This document shows positions 60,445 through 64,000 of a stretch of DNA of 64,000 nt, in pieces (within the stretch, counting starts at the first letter, position 1; every line of letters begins with the position of its first letter). The notes beneath the pieces were generated by a model. That model was not told the DNA's origin and did no database searches. It saw nothing but the letters and a program-made list of their open reading frames with translations. The translations under genes and the position numbers were made by a program. The DNA is from Symsagittifera roscoffensis. Lineage: Eukaryota; Xenacoelomorpha; Acoela; Convolutidae. The stretch lies in the NCBI RefSeq assembly GCF_963678635.1, contig NC_087062.1:78431200-78495199 (forward strand). The letters are read 5' to 3'.

Positions 60445-61312
60445 CTCGGAAACATTGATTTAAAACATTGGAGAGAAGGTTAAGCAAAGACCCTGAACTG
60501 CGCGAAAGATACGCAGACACAATTAGAGAGGACATTAGGAAGGCTTTGTCGTTACCGTCGAACCGCATGATCCACGTAAGCGTTCCGATCGCGAGTGGTA
60601 TCTTCCGCACCATCCCGTCGTAAATCCGAATAAGCCGGGTAAGGTGCGCCGAGTCTTTAATGGGGCTTCTAAGTTTCACGGCACATCCTTAAATAAGTCC
60701 TTATTGGTTGGTCCGGACCTACTCCAAAATTTAATTTTTGTACTTTTGCGGTTCCGTCAACACAAGTACGCCGTCTCCGCGGATATAGAGGGTATGTTCC
60801 TCCAGATAGGAGTCCACGCCGCGATCAAATTTCGCTCCGTTTTTTGTGGCGGGAGGATACCACTTCTGATGTGGTAGTTCATCAGTACACTCGCCATATA
60901 TTCGGCGCACGGGATTCGCCTACGGGCGCCAATTTCGCGTTGCGAAAAACAGCAACTGATAATAAGTCCACATACCCTGAGGCCGCCTCAGTCGTAAATG
61001 AAAAAGTTTTACATGGACGATTACTTGGATTCGTTCGAGAACGTTACACATGCAATTAAAACTAGCCGCAATTTGGTTTCATTACTAAAGTTGGGAGGAT
61101 TTAATTTGACTAAATTTGTCAGTAATGCTGATGAAATCACTTCAGCAATGAACCCCGAGGATTGCGAAACCTCGACTTCACCCATCAAGGAATTATGTAA
61201 CGGTGCTGAACAATCATCACACGTCTTAGGTCTTAAGTGGGACCATGCGAAAGACACATTGGTTGTTAGCAGATGCGTGGATTGTCCTCTCGATAAGGCA
61301 ATAACTCACTGA
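60445..61312 (+). pseudogene. BEL/Pao reverse transcriptase region
   Basis: Copies element RNA into DNA in the family. Visible: REWYLPHHPVVNPNKPGKVR (about 60590-60650), AVSADIEGMFLQ (motif A, Asp present, about 60770-60810), a HIFGARDSP word (motif B side, about 60893) and FYMDDYLDSFENV (motif C, 61001-61040). Motif C is YMDD where most BEL/Pao have YVDD; both Asp are kept. GGFNLTKFVSN follows at 61096-61130. The region is spread over three frames, with breaks near 60845 and 60985. Confidence 0.85.
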
Positions 61313-61435
61313 AACGTATTGAGTTTCGTCTCTTCTTTATTTGACCCTGTTGCGTTAGTAGCTCCATAAACAGTTAGGGCCCGTCTTTTGCTTGAAGATA
61401 TCTGAAAAATCAGTGGCCAAAGTTAGGACGATGAA

Positions 61436-62536
61436 TTGCCGGAAAAGATAAGAGATAAATTTCTCGAGTGGCACTCCGGTCTTCCTCTCTTAGGGCAATT
61501 GACTATTCCCCGTTGTTACTTCACAGAGCCTGTGGATCGAATTGAGCTACACATGTTCGGTGATAGCTCGCAGGACGATTTCTGTGCGGTTGGGTTTTTG
61601 CGTGCGCGACTTTCGAGTTTGCACAAAACTCAAATATCCTTTATCTTTGGCAAAGCTCGGGTTGCGCCCATGAAAGCGCTATCTATACCGAAACTAGAGC
61701 TTCAAGCTGCTCTGCTCGCCACACGACTGAAAGATGATATAATGAGTGCCCTTAACCATGTCAGCATCAACCATGTCTACATGTGGACAGATAGTACAAC
61801 AGTTTTGCAGTGGCTAAACTCCACTGAAAAATTACCTGTATTCGTCACTAACCGTGTCGGCGAAATCCTCGAATCGACCACTATTGATGAGTGGCACCAT
61901 GTTCTGAGCGGCGATAATCGAGCTGATACCAGTACGCGGGGGATTTATTCGGAAGCCCTCAAGGATAGCAGCTGGGTTATTGGTCCGAGCATTCTCAGGA
62001 CTACTGATTGGCCGTTTATGCCCGACGAACGTCTAATCAATAAATTTCGTTTGAAGGGTCCTTCTTGTGATGTTGATAATTGCTTGGAGGCATCATCTTT
62101 CTTCGTCACCGATGTCACATCCATCAAACATCCCGAACACGGGTTCAATTTGGAAAGGTTCAGTTCCTTTCCGAGCTATAAACGAGTAGTCGCTTTTATG
62201 TTGAGGATGCTGCCTTCTTTTAAGCAGTTTCGTGGTAAGGACTTACGAATCACCGACCCCACTGAACTTGATATTGCAGAAAGCAAACTGATTCATCTTG
62301 CTCAAGTGGAATCCTTCCCCTTTGAGTTAAAAACACTCACCGCTGGCAAACCTATTAAAAATATTAGTAAAATTGCCACTTACTCGTCATTTATCGGTCC
62401 CGCTGGTATCATTCGTTTCACCGGACGGATCGAGCGCTTAGTGAATACCGAGTTTGATATTAAGCACCCAATTTTACTCTACGCCCGACAGGTTCGTTTG
62501 TTGGCCTGCAGCCTCCAACACAAGCATTTCATCTAG
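61436..62536 (+). pseudogene. BEL/Pao RNase H region and linker (long open segment)
   Basis: An uninterrupted 366-codon segment. Residues 42-49 (GDSSQDDF), 84-92 (PKLELQAAL) and 117-126 (WTDSTTVLQW) provide Asp, Glu and Asp of an RNase H fold, so the catalytic carboxylates visible here are conserved. The DNRAD word near 160 matches the family's DNPAD box. The remainder is the linker toward the integrase (GRIERLVNTEFDIKHPILL near the end). The first codon is TTG, so the boundary is a stop-to-stop segment of the polyprotein and not a true start. Intact over this length but cut off from RT and integrase by stops and frame changes. Confidence 0.88.
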
Positions 62537-62547
62537 GTTTAGACTAC

Positions 62548-63303
62548 ATGCGCTCCGATTTAAATATGAAATATGCAATACTTGGCTTGCGTCGACTACT
62601 TCAGTCTATCGAAACTCAATGTGTAATATGCCGTAAACGCAAAACAAAAACCATCCAGCCAATTATGTCCGATTTATCTGTCGAACGTCTCGGATATAAG
62701 CAACCACCCTTTAAACATACGGGTGTGGATTACTTTGGACCGCTTTACGTTCCGGTTCGCAGATGCATTGAAAAAAGATGGGGATTTCTTTTTACTTGCC
62801 TCACCACCAGGGCTGTACACATTGAGATTGTACCTTCTCTGGGCACCAGTTTTAGTGTCATGGGCATTGAACGGTTCATTGCGCGTCGTGGTACACCAAG
62901 CACAATCTGGTCGGATAACGGCACGAACTTCGTTGGTGCGGAAAAGAAACTACTTGCCTGCATCAAGAGCTGGAATGGCATGGCTCCGACCATTTTTTCA
63001 CACAAAGATGTTGCTTGGAAATTTAACCCGCCAGGCGCACCCCATCATGGCGGCTCCTGGGAGCGCCTTGTCCGAAGCGTTAAGCACGTGCATTACGATA
63101 TACTAGGCAGTAGGCGAGTCACCGAAGATGTGTTAGGAACAACACTCCGCTTAGTTGAGCAGGTTTTGAATTCGAGACCAATTTTGCTTGGACAACATGC
63201 CACAAGCTATCCTTCGCTTTTACCTGGGGAGCACATCGATCACAAGAAAAGGTACGTGCGAGCGCAGTCATATGCTAACGCAATTTGGTGTCTCGCTGAA
63301 TAA
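62548..63303 (+). pseudogene. BEL/Pao integrase region
   Basis: Catalyses insertion of element DNA in the family. The 251-codon open segment has CVICRKRK (Cys pair of the zinc-binding domain, residues 21-28), TGVDYFGPL (first Asp), WSDNGTNFVGA (second Asp) and GGSWERLVRS (Glu), giving a complete D-D-E set. The preceding His pair is not visible in frame. The frame is lost near 63300 and continues in another frame in the next segment. Confidence 0.9.
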
Positions 63304-63550
63304 GCGTGTCAAGTGGCACACCCATTCTGACTTCACTCTTAAAACAGGCAATCTCGTGTGGGTGATTGAGCCCAATAGTCCGCGTGGGTACTACCCTCTC
63401 GCCCGAATCGTCAAGCTAAACTACGGACAGGACGGTTGCGCCCGATCCGCCCTTGTTAAGACCGCAACCCGTGAAGTCACTAAGCTCGCTCCGGTTCTTC
63501 CTTCTTCAGGGGGGAGAATGTTGCAACGCAAATATAAAACAAGAGTATAA
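63188..63550 (+). pseudogene. BEL/Pao integrase C-terminal region
   Basis: Carries the integrase C-terminal module: KWHTHSDFTLKTGNLVWVIE then SPRGYYPLARIVKL, the BEL counterpart of the GPY/F module. Its 5' part overlaps the previous segment in another frame, so only about 63300-63550 is genuine element coding sequence. The stop is beyond the polypurine tract, meaning the frame has run into the LTR. Confidence 0.8.
63508..63518 (+). other. Polypurine tract of the BEL/Pao element
   Basis: AGGGGGGAGAA, all purine, directly abutting the TGTT that starts the LTR. In LTR elements this is the plus-strand DNA primer site. Confidence 0.75.
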
Positions 63551-64000
63551 ATGCGTATAAAACAAGACCAGATGGCTAAGCGGACTAAGAAAAAGTAACG
63601 TAACGCCGATAATTTGTGTGACATAACAGTTGACGTAGGTTTGAGTCCCCCTTTTGCCCATTTATTAATATACTAAAAATGGGGTTATAATCCTTTTTTA
63701 ACTGTTTTTTGGTTCTAATTCGGTTCAGCCTTGATTAAGGATGACCGCCAAAAAGCGCAGTTTGTCTCAAGGACATTACCGACCGGTTCTTGTGGCTAGC
63801 TTGCGCCGATTTGTACCGAAACAAGCTGATGATTGAAGTTATATGATGTTATGCTTGACCCAAAATATGATGAATTATTGAGTTGCCGAGAGTTTTTGCC
63901 GATAAATACTCTTTATAATTCAAGCATTCGACTTCATAGTTTTTTACCAATTTACGGAGATTGAGCGAGCATAACAAGAGAGACCTTCAAAGTGTTTTGA
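63519..64000 (+). repeat. BEL/Pao 3' LTR (incomplete, runs off the window)
   Basis: Begins TGTTGCAACGCAAAT after the polypurine tract, with TATAAATGCGTATAAAAC within the first 50 bases as a possible promoter box. Position 63567 onward contains a tRNA-like stretch (listed separately). The right end is not in the window or not recognisable, so the length is at least partly unknown. Confidence 0.6.
63567..63655 (+). other. tRNA-like (pol III box) sequence inside the LTR
   Basis: TGGCTAAGCGG fits the A-box consensus exactly. About 60 bases later GGTTTGAGTCC fits the B box with one mismatch, at a spacing allowed for a Leu/Ser-type tRNA with a long variable arm. The flanks (GACCAGA... and ...TTTGCCCA) do not pair into a clean acceptor stem, so this is not called a functional tRNA. 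It could be a SINE head or a captured tRNA relic. Confidence 0.3.

Larger units (their letters stand above)
60440..64000 (+). mobile_element. BEL/Pao LTR retrotransposon, 5'-truncated, runs off the window
   Basis: The best-preserved mobile element here: pre-RT region, RT, RNase H, integrase, polypurine tract and 3' LTR in BEL/Pao order on the plus strand. Gag, protease and the 5' LTR are absent; similarity begins abruptly near 60445 with LERRLSKDPELRERYADTI. Several frame changes and stops (near 60845, 60985, 61315, 62540, 63300) break the polyprotein, so this copy cannot encode a complete one as read. Its domains serve as a local reference for recognising the older BEL fragments at 12.0-14.8, 28.6-31.7, 48.3 and 50.9-52.7 kb. 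Confidence 0.92.

Noticed and set aside
62723-63106. 127-codon ORF overlapping the integrase
   Set aside because: Out-of-frame shadow of the BEL/Pao integrase at 62548-63303, whose catalytic motifs are in the other frame.

Overview
The window is AT-rich animal nuclear DNA, most likely from an invertebrate. BEL/Pao and Ty3/gypsy LTR retrotransposons, a non-LTR retrotransposon with a 2A-type leader, MITE-like elements and one intronless rhodopsin-class receptor gene all point to a metazoan. I cannot name the species. I see no bacterial operons, CRISPR arrays, rRNA genes or intact tRNA genes.

Layout. Positions 1-4960 are non-coding repeat-derived DNA: a degenerate ~170-bp satellite (about 1370-2310) and a diverged ~550-bp direct duplication. 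Positions 4969-9946 hold a decayed minus-strand Ty3/gypsy element with both LTRs still recognisable. An 8.29-kb segment that starts inside this element (6531) and ends inside the integrase of a plus-strand BEL/Pao remnant is present three times in tandem (6531-31404). The copies differ at only about twenty sites seen by eye. Unit 3 runs on without a break into the rest of the BEL/Pao integrase (to 31658), so unit 3 carries the ancestral right edge and unit 1 the ancestral left edge.

Positions 31660-39750 are intergenic, with small repeat clusters, a perfect 16-bp-arm palindrome and a composite MITE. The only convincing cellular gene is 39756-41201 (+): a complete 481-residue seven-transmembrane receptor in one exon, with non-canonical CRY and MPLVY motifs. 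Positions 43.2-48.1 kb are a patchwork of repeated modules, some rich in an ATGGATAAT-like word, ending in a 380-bp tandem duplication. Positions 48.3-52.96 kb contain BEL/Pao pol debris on both strands, a G-poor coding-like tract of uncertain origin and a probable BEL LTR. Positions 54.7-56.8 kb are a decayed non-LTR element whose 2A glycine codon is now TGA. Positions 60.44-64.0 kb are a 5'-truncated but relatively well-preserved BEL/Pao element with polypurine tract and 3' LTR running to the window end.

How the parts work together: apart from the receptor, nearly everything recognisable is transposon-derived and broken. The window reads as a transposon-rich intergenic landscape around one receptor gene, with one recent segmental triplication. 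I found no convincing new functional system; the strongest unusual signals are the triplication, the receptor's motif changes and the broken 2A motif. ORFs beginning with GTG, TTG or CTG were not treated as genes.
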